A stretch of 64,000 nucleotides of DNA from Bacillota bacterium (GCA_023412665.1 JAEZCA010000045.1:43107-107106), one strand, 5' to 3'; shown: positions 50,835 through 60,781, counted from the stretch's first letter. Notes: generated from the sequence alone by a model not told the origin. Numbers and translations: made by a program.

Positions 50835-52710
50835 TACGGGAAAACTGCTGAATAATATAAAATCGCCGGAGGATATAAGAAAACTCACCTTAGCCGAGCT
50901 GCGGTCACTAGCCGATGAGATCAGGAGCTTTCTTTTGGAGAGAGTCTCGGCAACAGGAGGCCATCTGGCATCAAATTTGGGTGTAGTAGAGCTGACACTG
51001 GCATTGCACAGTGTGTTCCAAACACCGCACGACAAGATTATATGGGATGTCGGACACCAGTCGTATGTTCACAAGATAATTACAGGGCGAAAAGACCAAT
51101 TCGGGACATTGAGGCAGTTTAACGGATTATCAGGTTTTCCTAAGGGATCCGAAAGTGAATACGACAGCTTTGATACAGGACACAGCAGTACTTCGATATC
51201 TGCAGCCCTCGGCTACGCCAGAGCACGGGACATGATGCATGAGGATTATGCAGTTGCCGCTGTGATAGGCGACGGGGCACTGACGGGCGGAATGGCTTTT
51301 GAAGCATTAAATGACGCTGGGCGGTCACCCAACAATCTGATAATTATTCTGAACGACAACGGCATGTCCATCAGCAAAAACGTAGGCGGTTTTTCAAGAT
51401 ATTTGAGTAAAATAAGGACTCAGCCGATCTACTACAAAGCGAAAGAGGATTTTGACATTTTCCTTCACAAGCTTCCGGGCATCGGGAATAAAGCTGCCAA
51501 GGCTTTAAAAAGAGCAAAGGGCACGATCAAATATATTGTTATGCCAGGCATGCTTTTTGAAGAAATAGGACTGAAGTATCTGGGCCCGATAGACGGCCAT
51601 GACATTGGAGAGCTTACAAAGGTGCTCTCCAATGCCAAAGGAATGAAGGGACCTGTCCTTATCCATGTGCTGACCCACAAGGGAAAGGGGTACCAGTTTG
51701 CTGAAAGCAAGCCTCAGGAGTTTCACGGGATATCACCCTTTGAAGTAGAAACCGGAGAGGTCAAGGTGAATAACGGACCGACCTATTCGGATATTTTTGG
51801 AGAGAAAATTACAGCGCTGGCTGCTGCTGAACCCAAGCTGGTTGCTATAACCGCAGCCATGCCGCTTGGTACAGGCCTGGACAAATTTTCAAAAAAGTAT
51901 CCCCAACGATTTTTTGATGTCGGAATTGCAGAACAGCATGCCGTCACTTTTGCGGCAGGACTGGCAAAGACCGGCATAAAGCCTGTCGTAGCGGTTTATT
52001 CCACATTCCTGCAGCGTTCTTATGACCAGATATTACACGATGTTGCTCTGCAGAAGCTGCATGTGACTTTTGCTATTGACAGGGCCGGCCTCATAGGAGA
52101 TGACGGTGAAACCCATCAGGGAATATATGATCTGTCATATCTTAGTCATATACCCAATCTGACAATACTGGCGCCTGCGGATTATAACGAGTTGAACAGA
52201 ATGCTTGAATACTGTGTGTTGCAGCACGAAGGTCCTATCGCTGTACGTTATCCCCGCGGTACCGGGAAAGATATGCTTACGCAGCCCGTTCCCGTTAAAT
52301 ACGGCAAAGGGGTCAGGCTTACGACAGGGAACGACATAACGATAGTGGCAGTGGGAAAAATGGTTGAGACAGCACTTAAAGCCGCAGAGCTGCTGCTTAA
52401 GAAGGATATTAATGCAGAAGTAATAAATGCCAGGTTCATAAAGCCGCTGGATTCGAAGCTGATATTGGAAAGCGCTTTGAAAACCAGGGCCGTTGCAATA
52501 ATAGAGGACAACTGCATCAGGGGAGGGCTTGGAAGCAGCGTGCTGGAGCTTTTGAATGAAAATGGATATATGCTCAAAACAAAGCTTTTCGGATTTCCGG
52601 ACATGCCGATACCCCATGGATCAAGAGACATATTATACGAGAAATTCGGGCTGGATGCAGATTCGATTGCCCATGAAATAATAAAGCTGCTGAGAAGAAA
52701 ACCTCAGTGA
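50818..52710 (+). CDS. dxs: 1-deoxy-D-xylulose-5-phosphate synthase
   Basis: 630 residues. LASNLGVVELTLALH, WDVGHQSYVHKIITGR, TPP motif GDGALTGGMAFEALND...LNDNGMSIS, GPIDGHDI, DVGIAEQHAVTFAAGLA and IAVRYPRGTG. It condenses pyruvate and glyceraldehyde-3-phosphate, the first step of the MEP isoprenoid route. AAAGGAAAG precedes ATG 50818, which lies inside the end of oapA, so the two are coupled. Confidence 0.97.
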   Translation: MTEKNDTGKLLNNIKSPEDIRKLTLAELRSLADEIRSFLLERVSATGGHLASNLGVVELTLALHSVFQTPHDKIIWDVGHQSYVHKIITGRKDQFGTLRQFNGLSGFPKGSESEYDSFDTGHSSTSISAALGYARARDMMHEDYAVAAVIGDGALTGGMAFEALNDAGRSPNNLIIILNDNGMSISKNVGGFSRYLSKIRTQPIYYKAKEDFDIFLHKLPGIGNKAAKALKRAKGTIKYIVMPGMLFEEIGLKYLGPIDGHDIGELTKVLSNAKGMKGPVLIHVLTHKGKGYQFAESKPQEFHGISPFEVETGEVKVNNGPTYSDIFGEKITALAAAEPKLVAITAAMPLGTGLDKFSKKYPQRFFDVGIAEQHAVTFAAGLAKTGIKPVVAVYSTFLQRSYDQILHDVALQKLHVTFAIDRAGLIGDDGETHQGIYDLSYLSHIPNLTILAPADYNELNRMLEYCVLQHEGPIAVRYPRGTGKDMLTQPVPVKYGKGVRLTTGNDITIVAVGKMVETALKAAELLLKKDINAEVINARFIKPLDSKLILESALKTRAVAIIEDNCIRGGLGSSVLELLNENGYMLKTKLFGFPDMPIPHGSRDILYEKFGLDADSIAHEIIKLLRRKPQ

Positions 52711-52756
52711 ATCCGAATGCAGCAGGTATTGATCAACGATCTGGGGAGGTTTTTGA

Positions 52757-53569
52757 TTGGATAAGGAAAGGCTTGATATGCTGGTTGTAAAAAAAGGACT
52801 GTGTGAAAGCCGCGAAAAGGCTAAGAGCTCCATTATGGCCGGATTGGTATATGTCAACGGAGAGCGGGCCGATAAACCAGGCAGCAATTATCCGGCCGAC
52901 TCGGAAATACAGCTGAAGGAAAATCTCAATCCATATGTCAGCAGGGGCGGACTCAAGCTTGATAAGGCTATTAGATACTTCAGCATAGGACTCCGGGGGA
53001 AAAGTACACTTGATATAGGGGCATCTACAGGGGGCTTTACAGACTGTATGCTAAAAAACGGTGCAGTCAAGGTCGCAGCTGTGGATGTGGGTTATGGACA
53101 GCTGGCATGGACGCTGAGAAATGATGAAAGAGTACTCAATATGGAAAGAACGAACATACGTTACGTAAAGCCAGAGGATATCGGATTTTCCGCCGATTTT
53201 GCCTCTATAGATGTTTCGTTCATCTCACTGAAAAAAGTGCTGATGCCTGTGTCGGCATTGCTTAAACCCGGTGCCGGCGAGGTCATATGCTTAATAAAGC
53301 CCCAGTTCGAGGCAGGCCGTGAAAAGGTAGGGAAGCACGGAGTTGTCAGAGACATTAATGTTCACCGTCAGGTCCTGGCAGAGGTTGTAACATATGCTTT
53401 AGAAATAGGCTACTTGTTCAGGGGTATTACATTTTCTCCTATAAAGGGACCTGAAGGAAACATAGAATATCTGTGCTATCTTTCGCTTGAAAGCGGGTTG
53501 TCAGATGTAACGGAAATATTGCCCAAGCTTGCCGAAGCTGTTGAATGCTCTCATAATGAATTAAACTAG
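52757..53569 (+). CDS. tlyA: TlyA-family 2'-O-methyltransferase (S4 plus FtsJ domain)
   Basis: 270 residues. N-terminal S4 RNA-binding domain (ERLDMLVVKKGLCESREKAKSSI, GLVYVNGERADKPG), then an FtsJ-like fold: LDIGASTGGFTDCML, DVGYGQLAW, SIDVSFISLKKVL, LIKPQFEAGREKVG. It methylates rRNA ribose in mycobacteria; in clostridial operons it follows dxs. TTG 52757 has GGGGAGGT upstream. Confidence 0.93.
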   Translation: MDKERLDMLVVKKGLCESREKAKSSIMAGLVYVNGERADKPGSNYPADSEIQLKENLNPYVSRGGLKLDKAIRYFSIGLRGKSTLDIGASTGGFTDCMLKNGAVKVAAVDVGYGQLAWTLRNDERVLNMERTNIRYVKPEDIGFSADFASIDVSFISLKKVLMPVSALLKPGAGEVICLIKPQFEAGREKVGKHGVVRDINVHRQVLAEVVTYALEIGYLFRGITFSPIKGPEGNIEYLCYLSLESGLSDVTEILPKLAEAVECSHNELN

Positions 53570-53618
53570 CAAAAAATGTCTCTATAAGGTATAATGTAAT
53601 AAAAATCCGGAGGTTTTG

Positions 53619-54503
53619 ATGAAAAGGATCGGCATAATAACGAATTCGGACAAGGATTTTGATTATACATATACGAGACTTCTGGCAGAGAGCATCATAA
53701 AACGCGGAGGTCACGCCTTTATGTCCGATGTGCTTGCTGAAGCCTCCGGCGCCGGTACGGGTTGCGGAAGCGATGAAGATCTGGTTATGTGCTGTGATTT
53801 GCTTGTATGCCTCGGAGGAGATGGAACACTGTTAAAAGCAGCCAGAAGGATATATGACAAAGACCTGCCGATAATGGGTATAAATCTCGGAAACCTTGGA
53901 TTCCTGACAGAAGTGGACAGGAGTAATATAGATACGACCATAGGCCAGCTTTTCGAGGATAATTACCATATTGAAAAAAGGATGATGCTTGAGGCAGCTG
54001 TAATCAGAAGCGGAAGGGAAACGTTGACGGATGTGGCGCTGAACGATGTTGTCATTACAAGAGGAGCAGCAGCCAGGATACTGCATCTGAAAGCATACAT
54101 AAACGATATGTTTGTAGACACATTTCCCGGAGACGGACTGATAATATCCAGTCCTACAGGCTCTACCGCCTATTCGCTGTCGGCCGGCGGTCCGATCGTA
54201 GAGCCTGATACCGATCTGATGGTAGTGACGCCGATATGTCCGCATATTCTGTATTCAAGGTCCTTTATTACCAAGTCGGACAGTATGGTCAGAGCAGTGG
54301 TGGATGAAGTATCCGGACATGGCGCAATGGTTTCCTTTGACGGTCAGGAGGGCCATGAAATGGCGGGCGGGGATAAGGTCGAGGTAAGGAAGTCAAAATA
54401 CTCAATAAAGCTGGTTAAAATGAATACTCTTAATTTTTTTAATATACTGAGATCCAAAATTTATTATAGAGGAGAGAGCCTGAAAAAAGATGAAGTACAG
54501 TAG
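53619..54503 (+). CDS. nadK: NAD kinase
   Basis: 294 residues. VCLGGDGTLLKAARRI (GGDG motif), MGINLGNLGFLTEV, NDVVITRGAAARI, PGDGLIISSPTGSTAYSLSAGGPI. It makes NADP from NAD, needed by Dxr-type and shikimate steps. ATG 53619 follows CCGGAGGT; a TATAAT at 53590-53595 may be an internal promoter. Confidence 0.95.
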   Translation: MKRIGIITNSDKDFDYTYTRLLAESIIKRGGHAFMSDVLAEASGAGTGCGSDEDLVMCCDLLVCLGGDGTLLKAARRIYDKDLPIMGINLGNLGFLTEVDRSNIDTTIGQLFEDNYHIEKRMMLEAAVIRSGRETLTDVALNDVVITRGAAARILHLKAYINDMFVDTFPGDGLIISSPTGSTAYSLSAGGPIVEPDTDLMVVTPICPHILYSRSFITKSDSMVRAVVDEVSGHGAMVSFDGQEGHEMAGGDKVEVRKSKYSIKLVKMNTLNFFNILRSKIYYRGESLKKDEVQ

Positions 54504-54939
54504 ACATGCAAAAATACTGGAGCTGATTGAAAGATATCAGATCGAAACTCAGGAGGAGCTTGCCGAAAAGCTCAAGGAGCATGGTATGGATGTCACACAG
54601 GCTACCGTATCCAGAGACATTAAGGAACTTAGGCTCGTTAAAACTATGGTGGACAGCGACCACTACAAGTATTCCTCAATGTCACAAAACGACGGCAATA
54701 TTTCAAACAAGCTGCTCACGATTTTTACAGAGTCCTTCGTCAGCTGTGATTATGCTAACAATATCGTTGTGGTAAGAACACTGCCCGGCATGGCGCAAGC
54801 TTCCGCTTCAGCGGTCGATGCGCTCAAATTGATCGACATTGTCGGTTCCATTGCAGGAGATGATACGATCATGATCGTTTGCAGAGCTGAGAAGATCGCA
54901 GAGGAACTTGTAAATAAACTGAATAAGATGATCAGGTAG
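54490..54939 (+). CDS. argR: Arginine repressor ArgR/AhrC
   Basis: 149 residues. N-terminal winged helix (KILELIERYQIETQEELAEKL, VTQATVSRDIKELRLVK), C-terminal arginine-binding core (VVRTLPGMAQASASAVDAL, IVGSIAGDDTIMIV). Its start lies 14 bases inside nadK. The argR-recN pair is conserved in Firmicutes. Confidence 0.95.
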   Translation: MKYSRHAKILELIERYQIETQEELAEKLKEHGMDVTQATVSRDIKELRLVKTMVDSDHYKYSSMSQNDGNISNKLLTIFTESFVSCDYANNIVVVRTLPGMAQASASAVDALKLIDIVGSIAGDDTIMIVCRAEKIAEELVNKLNKMIR

Positions 54940-54968
54940 TTTAACTCCGAAGTGTATTGGGAGGCAAT

Positions 54969-56687
54969 ATGCTTTTGCAGCTTGATATTCATAATGTTGC
55001 ATTAATTGAAGAGATTAGCATTGAACTCGGAAGCGGGCTGAATATTCTGACAGGAGAAACAGGTGCAGGAAAATCGATAATAATCGATTCTATTAATGCT
55101 GTGCTTGGGGACAGGGTGTCAAAGGATATCATAAGGACCGGTTCCGACAAGGCCCTTATCGAGGCTGTGTTCCAGACAGATAATGAAAAGGTGATGGATG
55201 TTTTGAGCGAAATGGGTATGGAACCTGAAGAGGATGGTACTATCATTTTATCCAGGGAAATTACCCAATCAGGCCGCAATACCTGCAGGGTCAACGGCAA
55301 GATGGCACCTGCGTCCTTCATGAAGGCCATTGGAGAGAGGCTCATTGATATACATGGCCAGCATGACAATCAGTCGCTGCTGAAAACAGAACATCATATA
55401 GAACTGCTTGACGCATTTGCCGGGGATACAATTCTGAGTATAAAACATGAGTATTCAGAGCTGCTTGAGCAATATAGGAACGTAAGGGCGGGACTTAAGG
55501 AGTTGTCTGGTGATCCTGGCGAACGGGAACGAAAAATGGATCTTTTGAGATTTCAAATCGATGAGATCAAAAAAGCCAGATTGAAACCCGGTGAAGAGGA
55601 GGAGCTGAACAAGGAAAGGCTGCTGCTGAATAATTCGGAGAAAATCGCGGGAGCCCTTTCTGCCGTGTATGACATTCTGATATCAGGCGAAGAGGCTGGA
55701 CGGCCTGCAATGGATGCCTTGCAGCAGTCACTGACAAGTCTGGGCATGATATCAAGGCTGGACAGCTGCTATGAGGAGATGCAGGCAAGGCTGCAGGATA
55801 TCATATACCAGTTGGATGATCTGGCTTCAGAGGCAAGGAAAAGCCGGGAAAATACAGAGTTCGATCCCGCTCGAATGGAGGAAATAGGAGAACGTCTTGA
55901 TCTCATATATAAACTGAAAAGAAAATACGGAGCCGGAATTGACGATATTTTTCACTTCTGCGAAAATGCTGAAAAACAGCTGGAGGAATTAGAAAAAAGT
56001 GAAGATACTGCAAGACGGCTTTCAGACATGAAGACAAAGCTTGAGGATCAGCTGTATCAGACATCATGCAAACTGAACTCAGAGAGGCTGAGAGCGGCTG
56101 AGGTTCTTGAAAGCAGGATAGGTCAGCAGTTGGAAGAGTTGGAAATGAAGAAGGCGGAGTTCAAGGTCGACATTCAGTTCGATATGGCAGCGGTTGGCAC
56201 AACAGGCAGAAAATACGGCCCTAACGGGCTGGACAGAGTGGAATTCCTCATATCACCAAATGCCGGTGAACCTGTCAAGCCATTGGCAAAAATTGCTTCC
56301 GGCGGTGAAATGTCCAGAGTAATGCTGGCTATAAAGACAATACTTGCAGAGGTCGACAGCATACCGACAATGATCTTTGATGAGATAGATACAGGTATCA
56401 GCGGCAGAGCTGCCCAAAGGGTGGGCGAGAAGCTTTCTTTCATTTCCGGGCAGCATCAGGTGCTGTGTGTGACTCATCAAGCCCAGATAGCCTGTGCCGC
56501 CGACAACAATTACCTTATAGAAAAAATCAGTGGCAGCAGCAGTACAAAAACGATTGTAACAAAACTTGACACAGAGAATAAAATAAAGGAAATAGCCAGA
56601 CTCATTGGTGGAGAAACGACTGAAACCTCACTGAAATATGCCGCAGAATTGATTAATAACGCAAAATCTCAAAGAATAGTCTCATAA
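54969..56687 (+). CDS. recN: DNA repair protein RecN
   Basis: 572 residues. SMC-like: Walker A LTGETGAGKSIIIDSI, long coiled coil (residues ~150-390), signature KIASGGEMSRVMLAIK, Walker B MIFDEIDTGISGRAA and the D-loop. It acts early in double-strand break repair. ATG 54969 follows GGGAGGC; an upstream TTG (54957) is less likely. Confidence 0.95.
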   Translation: MLLQLDIHNVALIEEISIELGSGLNILTGETGAGKSIIIDSINAVLGDRVSKDIIRTGSDKALIEAVFQTDNEKVMDVLSEMGMEPEEDGTIILSREITQSGRNTCRVNGKMAPASFMKAIGERLIDIHGQHDNQSLLKTEHHIELLDAFAGDTILSIKHEYSELLEQYRNVRAGLKELSGDPGERERKMDLLRFQIDEIKKARLKPGEEEELNKERLLLNNSEKIAGALSAVYDILISGEEAGRPAMDALQQSLTSLGMISRLDSCYEEMQARLQDIIYQLDDLASEARKSRENTEFDPARMEEIGERLDLIYKLKRKYGAGIDDIFHFCENAEKQLEELEKSEDTARRLSDMKTKLEDQLYQTSCKLNSERLRAAEVLESRIGQQLEELEMKKAEFKVDIQFDMAAVGTTGRKYGPNGLDRVEFLISPNAGEPVKPLAKIASGGEMSRVMLAIKTILAEVDSIPTMIFDEIDTGISGRAAQRVGEKLSFISGQHQVLCVTHQAQIACAADNNYLIEKISGSSSTKTIVTKLDTENKIKEIARLIGGETTETSLKYAAELINNAKSQRIVS

Positions 56688-56705
56688 ACCAGTTTAAATC
56701 ATCGT

Positions 56706-56732
56706 AAACCGGCTTAAACGCCGGTTTTTTTT
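56706..56732 (+). terminator. Terminator after recN
   Basis: AAACCGGC, loop TTAAAC, GCCGGTTT followed by T-run. It separates the ispA-recN operon from spoIVB. Confidence 0.88.
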
Positions 56733-56773
56733 ATAGTTTTATTGTTTTTTACCTCCTGTTCATTTATTTGTTT

Positions 56774-56803
56774 GAATAAATGATTTTGTAAAAGGTTAAC
56801 TTA
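56774..56803 (+). promoter_or_regulatory. Candidate sigma-F/sigma-G promoter of spoIVB
   Basis: GAATA (56774-56778), 15-nt spacer and GGTTAACTTA (56794-56803) fit the forespore consensus GHATR and GGnnAnAHTR with one mismatch. It lies 18 bases before the ATG. In Bacillus spoIVB is read by sigma-F and sigma-G. Confidence 0.4.
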
Positions 56804-56821
56804 CTTGCAGGAGGTTGAACA

Positions 56822-58108
56822 ATGAGAAAATATACTTTTATCAAAAAAGCTCTTATTGTTTTTATAGTATCTGCACTCGCCGTCATATGTGCATCATACA
56901 TCAAGGTCATAATGACTGTGCCAGGCGATATGGTTCTTATTGAAGGAGAGGAATACTCCTATGATATAGACAGTCTGTTTCCGATAAGCATCAAAGCTGA
57001 TACGGAAGGTATACTCAGGATAAATGGTAAAAAAATAGCGGCGCCATATAATCATGTCGGTATCTCAAAACCGGTATCACTAAGCTCGGACAGAGATGGA
57101 AGCGTTAAGCTGAATTTGAAGTTTTTCGGCCTGCTTCCAGTCAAGACAGTCAATGTGGATGTCGTATCCAAAACAAATCTGGTGGCCTGCGGCAATACAG
57201 TCGGGGTAAAGCTCAAGCTCGACGGCATACTTGTCATAGGAATATCGGATGTGCTTTCCAATGATCAAAAGGTCATTCCTGTCAAGAATACCGGAATAAA
57301 ACCAGGTAATGTAATAACAAGGATAAATGATGAAAATGTTGACACTATCGAGGAACTTGTCGATGTGATAGAGAACAACGGGGGAAAATCGCTTAAAATC
57401 AATTACAGATCAGGCAGTGAGATCCAGGAGGCTATTGTGTCTCCCGTAAAATCTTCTGAAGACAATAAATATCATATTGGACTCTGGGTCAGAGACAGTA
57501 CTGCAGGTATAGGCACACTGACCTTCTATGACAGCAAGACCGGAAGATTCGGAGCTTTGGGACATGGAATCACAGATATTGATACCGGTACGCTAATGTC
57601 GGTCAAATCGGGAGAGATCCTTGAATCCAGCATATTAGGAGTCAAAATTGGCAAATCAGGAATGCCCGGAGAACTTAAAGGCATATTCACCGAGGGTACG
57701 AAACTGGGCACAATACAGACAAATACTGAAATTGGCATTTACGGAAAGCTCGATAAGCTTGCAGCACAAAGGATAGATGGTAAGCTGTATCCTGTCGGAG
57801 TCAGAGCCGATATAACGGAAGGACCGGCAACGATCCTGTCCAATATAGACGGTAAAAAAATTGAAGAATACAGTATCATGATACAAAGAGTATCAAGACA
57901 AAATCTAAACGGATCAAAAGGAATGATAATAAAGATAACCGATGAACGGCTGCTGAGTGCCACCGGCGGAATAGTGCAGGGTATGTCGGGAAGTCCTATA
58001 ATACAAAATGGCAGAATTATTGGAGCTGTCACTCACGTATTGGTAAATGACCCGACAAGAGGTTACGGTATATTTATTGAAGCAATGCTGCGAAATGCAA
58101 TTATGTAA
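56822..58108 (+). CDS. spoIVB: SpoIVB serine peptidase (sigma-K checkpoint)
   Basis: 428 residues: N-terminal signal/anchor helix (ALIVFIVSALAVICASYIKV), a PDZ domain at ~150-215 (IPVKNTGIKPGNVITRINDE), and a trypsin-like SA peptidase with His in RFGALGHGITDID and Ser in QGMSGSPIIQNGRIIGAVTH. Made in the forespore, it crosses to the intermembrane space and triggers pro-sigma-K processing in the mother cell. AGGAGGT precedes ATG 56822. Confidence 0.95.
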   Translation: MRKYTFIKKALIVFIVSALAVICASYIKVIMTVPGDMVLIEGEEYSYDIDSLFPISIKADTEGILRINGKKIAAPYNHVGISKPVSLSSDRDGSVKLNLKFFGLLPVKTVNVDVVSKTNLVACGNTVGVKLKLDGILVIGISDVLSNDQKVIPVKNTGIKPGNVITRINDENVDTIEELVDVIENNGGKSLKINYRSGSEIQEAIVSPVKSSEDNKYHIGLWVRDSTAGIGTLTFYDSKTGRFGALGHGITDIDTGTLMSVKSGEILESSILGVKIGKSGMPGELKGIFTEGTKLGTIQTNTEIGIYGKLDKLAAQRIDGKLYPVGVRADITEGPATILSNIDGKKIEEYSIMIQRVSRQNLNGSKGMIIKITDERLLSATGGIVQGMSGSPIIQNGRIIGAVTHVLVNDPTRGYGIFIEAMLRNAIM

Positions 58109-58329
58109 AGCAAAATGGAAGAAAATAGGAAATACATGGAATAATAAGGAAATATAACTATGAAAGTGCCGTAATCAGATTGTGGAGTATATTGTTAGAA
58201 GTGCCTGAAATAAGGACTTTTAGCATATTAGAGCATAAATTAATAATCAGAAAATGGAATTAGAGATAAAATAATACTTGATTAAAATACAAAACAAAAA
58301 TATAATGAAGACATCAATCAAAACTAATT
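58109..58329. other. spoIVB-spo0A intergenic region
   Basis: 221 bp, A+T-rich. The only clear element is the promoter at 58278-58306; no 0A box (TGTCGAA) or sigma-H site was found by eye. Confidence 0.45.
58278..58306 (+). promoter_or_regulatory. Sigma-A promoter of spo0A
   Basis: TTGATT (58278-58283), 17-nt spacer, TATAAT (58301-58306), 47 bases upstream of the TTG start. Confidence 0.7.
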
Positions 58330-58353
58330 ATGTATGAAATGGAGGGAAATTGC

Positions 58354-59157
58354 TTGCTGGATAAAAAAATACAAATTGTCATAGCAGATGACAACAAGGA
58401 ATTTAGCGACATCCTGTTCGATTATTTGAACAATCAGGGAGATATTGAAGTAGTAGGCATAGCAAATGACGGTAATGAAGCATGTGATCTGATTGCAGAA
58501 AAAATGCCTGATATAGCGGTATTGGATATTATTATGCCTCAGCTTGACGGACTTGGTGTACTGGAGAAGGTCAGAATGATGCCGCTTAAAAAGCGTCCTC
58601 TGTTTATTATCCTCTCAGCAGTAGGGCAGGATAAGATAACGCAGCGGGCACTGGCATTAGGTGCCGAATACTACATAGTCAAGCCTTTTGACATGGATGT
58701 TCTGGTATCACGCATCAGACAGCTGAAGGATTCAAATCACAACCCAATCATACGCTCTGATTATACCCCGGATATGAAACCGTCCTACCGTGCGCCGGTT
58801 CAGCGCAATCTTGAAGTTGAAGTGACCAATATAATGCATGAAATAGGAGTACCCGCTCACATTAAAGGCTATCAGTATCTGCGTGATGCTATCATGATGG
58901 TAGTGAAGGATCTTGATATCATAAATTCGATCACAAAGCAGTTGTATCCGTCTATAGCACGTGAGTACAATACAACACCCAGCAGAGTCGAAAGAGCTAT
59001 AAGACATGCCATAGAAGTAGCCTGGAGCAGAGGTCAGGTCGAAACGATCGATGCCCTTTTTGGATATACTGTCAGTGTGGGTAAGGGAAAGCCAACCAAT
59101 TCAGAGTTCATTGCAATGGTCGCTGACAAGCTTCGCCTGGAAATGAAAGTTAGCTGA
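58354..59157 (+). CDS. spo0A: Sporulation response regulator Spo0A
   Basis: About 267 residues. Receiver domain with IADDNKEF, phosphoacceptor Asp in VAVLDIIMPQLDGL and VKPF; linker; DNA-binding domain with VTNIMHEIGVPAHIKGYQYLR and NTTPSRVERAIRHAIEVAWSRG, the conserved recognition helix. When phosphorylated it starts sporulation. TTG 58354 with GGAGGG upstream is preferred over ATG 58330, whose ribosome site is absent. Located next to spoIVB as in most spore formers. Confidence 0.97.
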   Translation: MLDKKIQIVIADDNKEFSDILFDYLNNQGDIEVVGIANDGNEACDLIAEKMPDIAVLDIIMPQLDGLGVLEKVRMMPLKKRPLFIILSAVGQDKITQRALALGAEYYIVKPFDMDVLVSRIRQLKDSNHNPIIRSDYTPDMKPSYRAPVQRNLEVEVTNIMHEIGVPAHIKGYQYLRDAIMMVVKDLDIINSITKQLYPSIAREYNTTPSRVERAIRHAIEVAWSRGQVETIDALFGYTVSVGKGKPTNSEFIAMVADKLRLEMKVS

Positions 59158-59176
59158 AGAACCAGAAAATAGATTC

Positions 59177-59206
59177 AAAAACACCACCTGTCAGGTGGTG
59201 TTTTTT
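59177..59206 (+). terminator. Terminator after spo0A
   Basis: AAAACACCACCTG paired with CAGGTGGTGTTTT, followed by T-run; also suits the convergent MerR gene. Confidence 0.88.
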
Positions 59207-59222
59207 ATGTTGATATGTTTAT

Positions 59223-59801
59223 TTAAAATGTTCTTGCTCTGAATATTTTTGAAAATAAATTCTTCACCAGACGCTTTTTCTTTTTCTCACGCCACCGGGA
59301 CAGGGCTTTGTCAACCTCTTCATAGTGTTTGTCCATTTTGCCTTCAAGTCTTCTGACACTGTTTTCAACACATGCTCCCAGCTCAAGCTTGCTTTTTGAA
59401 ATCTCTCTTAAAAGATGTTCTCGTGTATTATCCAGCTCGTAAGAGATTTCTCTTGTCAGCTGCTTTCCAAGTTCCGAGAATATTACCTGCATCGCCTCAT
59501 ATTCCTTTCCTGCTGCAGGTATTACCGAGGTGCCGCTGCTTTCACGGACGACCTCGGGCTGTCCAAAAACGTTATCATCCTGAAGTATCTTTTTTATTGC
59601 CTTTATTTCCAACCCCTCACTGCGCATCACCTTTATCTTGTACATAATGTTGGCCAGGTCCGTAGTATAATACCTGCGGCCTCTTTCATCCTTGGGGATG
59701 CTCAGCTCACATTCCTTTTCATAAAATCTCAGGGCGTGGTCTGTCAACTGAAGCATTTCCGCCAGTTCTGTAATCGAATATCTCTCCTTTAGTATTTCCA
59801 T
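59223..59801 (-). CDS. MerR-family regulator with coiled-coil tail
   Basis: 192 residues. MerR helix-turn-helix and wing (ITELAEMLQLTDHALRFYEKE, DERGRRYYTTDLANIMYKIKVMRSEGL), then ~110 residues with a long helix (NTREHLLREISKSKLELG, RRLEGKMDKHYEEVDK) and a very basic C-terminus (REKKKKRLVKNLFSKIFRAR). No metal-binding cysteines. The architecture recalls RacA-type chromosome-anchoring proteins, but the match is not certain. GGGAGGA precedes ATG 59801 (minus). Confidence 0.8.
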   Translation of the reverse strand: MEILKERYSITELAEMLQLTDHALRFYEKECELSIPKDERGRRYYTTDLANIMYKIKVMRSEGLEIKAIKKILQDDNVFGQPEVVRESSGTSVIPAAGKEYEAMQVIFSELGKQLTREISYELDNTREHLLREISKSKLELGACVENSVRRLEGKMDKHYEEVDKALSRWREKKKKRLVKNLFSKIFRARTF

Positions 59802-59872
59802 AGGTATTCCTCCCGGATAGTAAAGCTACTATCATAGTACCATATATGGAAATATAAGTAAATTTAATGTGG

Positions 59873-60781
59873 TTATTTTCTTAATATTTCCAATGCATTT
59901 TTTATATCATCCGGGATATTTGATTCAAGGACCACAGGGGTACCTGCCAAAGGGTGGATGAAAGTCGTCCTGAATGAGTGAAGAGCCTGCCTGCTCATAA
60001 GTCCTTCGTATTTATTTTCAAATTCAGGCAGCTGATAAAGAGTATCGCCAAGTAGTGGGTGCCCTGTAGCCTGGCAATGCACTCTTATTTGATGTGTTCT
60101 GCCGGTCTCAAGACGGAACTTCAGAAATGCGGCATCACAAAATTGTTCCATTACTTCATAATGGGTTACAGATGGAGCACCTTCAGGTGTTGTATGACGC
60201 AGCATAATGCTGCCGGGAAGTCTTTCGATGGGAAGCTCGATCTTACCGATAGAATTTTCGAGCCTGCCGTGGACGATGCCTATATATTCCTTTATATAAG
60301 TGTTGCTGTGCATTTGCCTGACAAGACTGTCCTGGATGAATGGATTTAAGGCGAATACGATTATTCCGGAGGTATCTCTGTCCAGTCTGCTGACAGGACG
60401 TATTAATGTCTTGACATCATTCTGAAGCAGGTAATGCATAAGGCCGTTAGCGACTGTTCCCGTAAAATGCATGAATGTAGGATGTACGACCATATCAGGA
60501 GGCTTATTGATCGCAATCAGGCAGTCATCCTCATATATGATATCCAGCTCCATTTTTTCAGGAATTATATCATCATTTTGCTCTTCAGGTTCGACCAGCG
60601 CTTCGAGAATGTCTCCCTCCGAGACTTTGACATTTACGTGGACAGGGACTGAATTAAGAAGTATCTTACCTGTCATTTTCAGTTTCTTGACCAGTCTTTC
60701 CGATAGATGCAGTTTACCTTTAAGAAGCTGCTTGACTGTTTTTGAGCAATCATCAGCGGAAACCGTCATTGATAATTTCAT
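59873..60781 (-). CDS. RluA-family 23S rRNA/tRNA pseudouridine synthase
   Basis: About 302 residues. S4-like N-terminal part (LLKGKLHLSERLVKKLKMTGKI), then DCLIAINKPPDMVVHP, the catalytic Asp in RPVSRLDRDTSGIIVF, and LETGRTHQIRVHCQATGHPLLGD. It isomerises uridine in structured RNA; the exact target (RluD or YjbO type) is unclear. ATG 60781 with GGTGG upstream is preferred over GTG 60793. Confidence 0.92.
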   Translation of the reverse strand: MKLSMTVSADDCSKTVKQLLKGKLHLSERLVKKLKMTGKILLNSVPVHVNVKVSEGDILEALVEPEEQNDDIIPEKMELDIIYEDDCLIAINKPPDMVVHPTFMHFTGTVANGLMHYLLQNDVKTLIRPVSRLDRDTSGIIVFALNPFIQDSLVRQMHSNTYIKEYIGIVHGRLENSIGKIELPIERLPGSIMLRHTTPEGAPSVTHYEVMEQFCDAAFLKFRLETGRTHQIRVHCQATGHPLLGDTLYQLPEFENKYEGLMSRQALHSFRTTFIHPLAGTPVVLESNIPDDIKNALEILRK

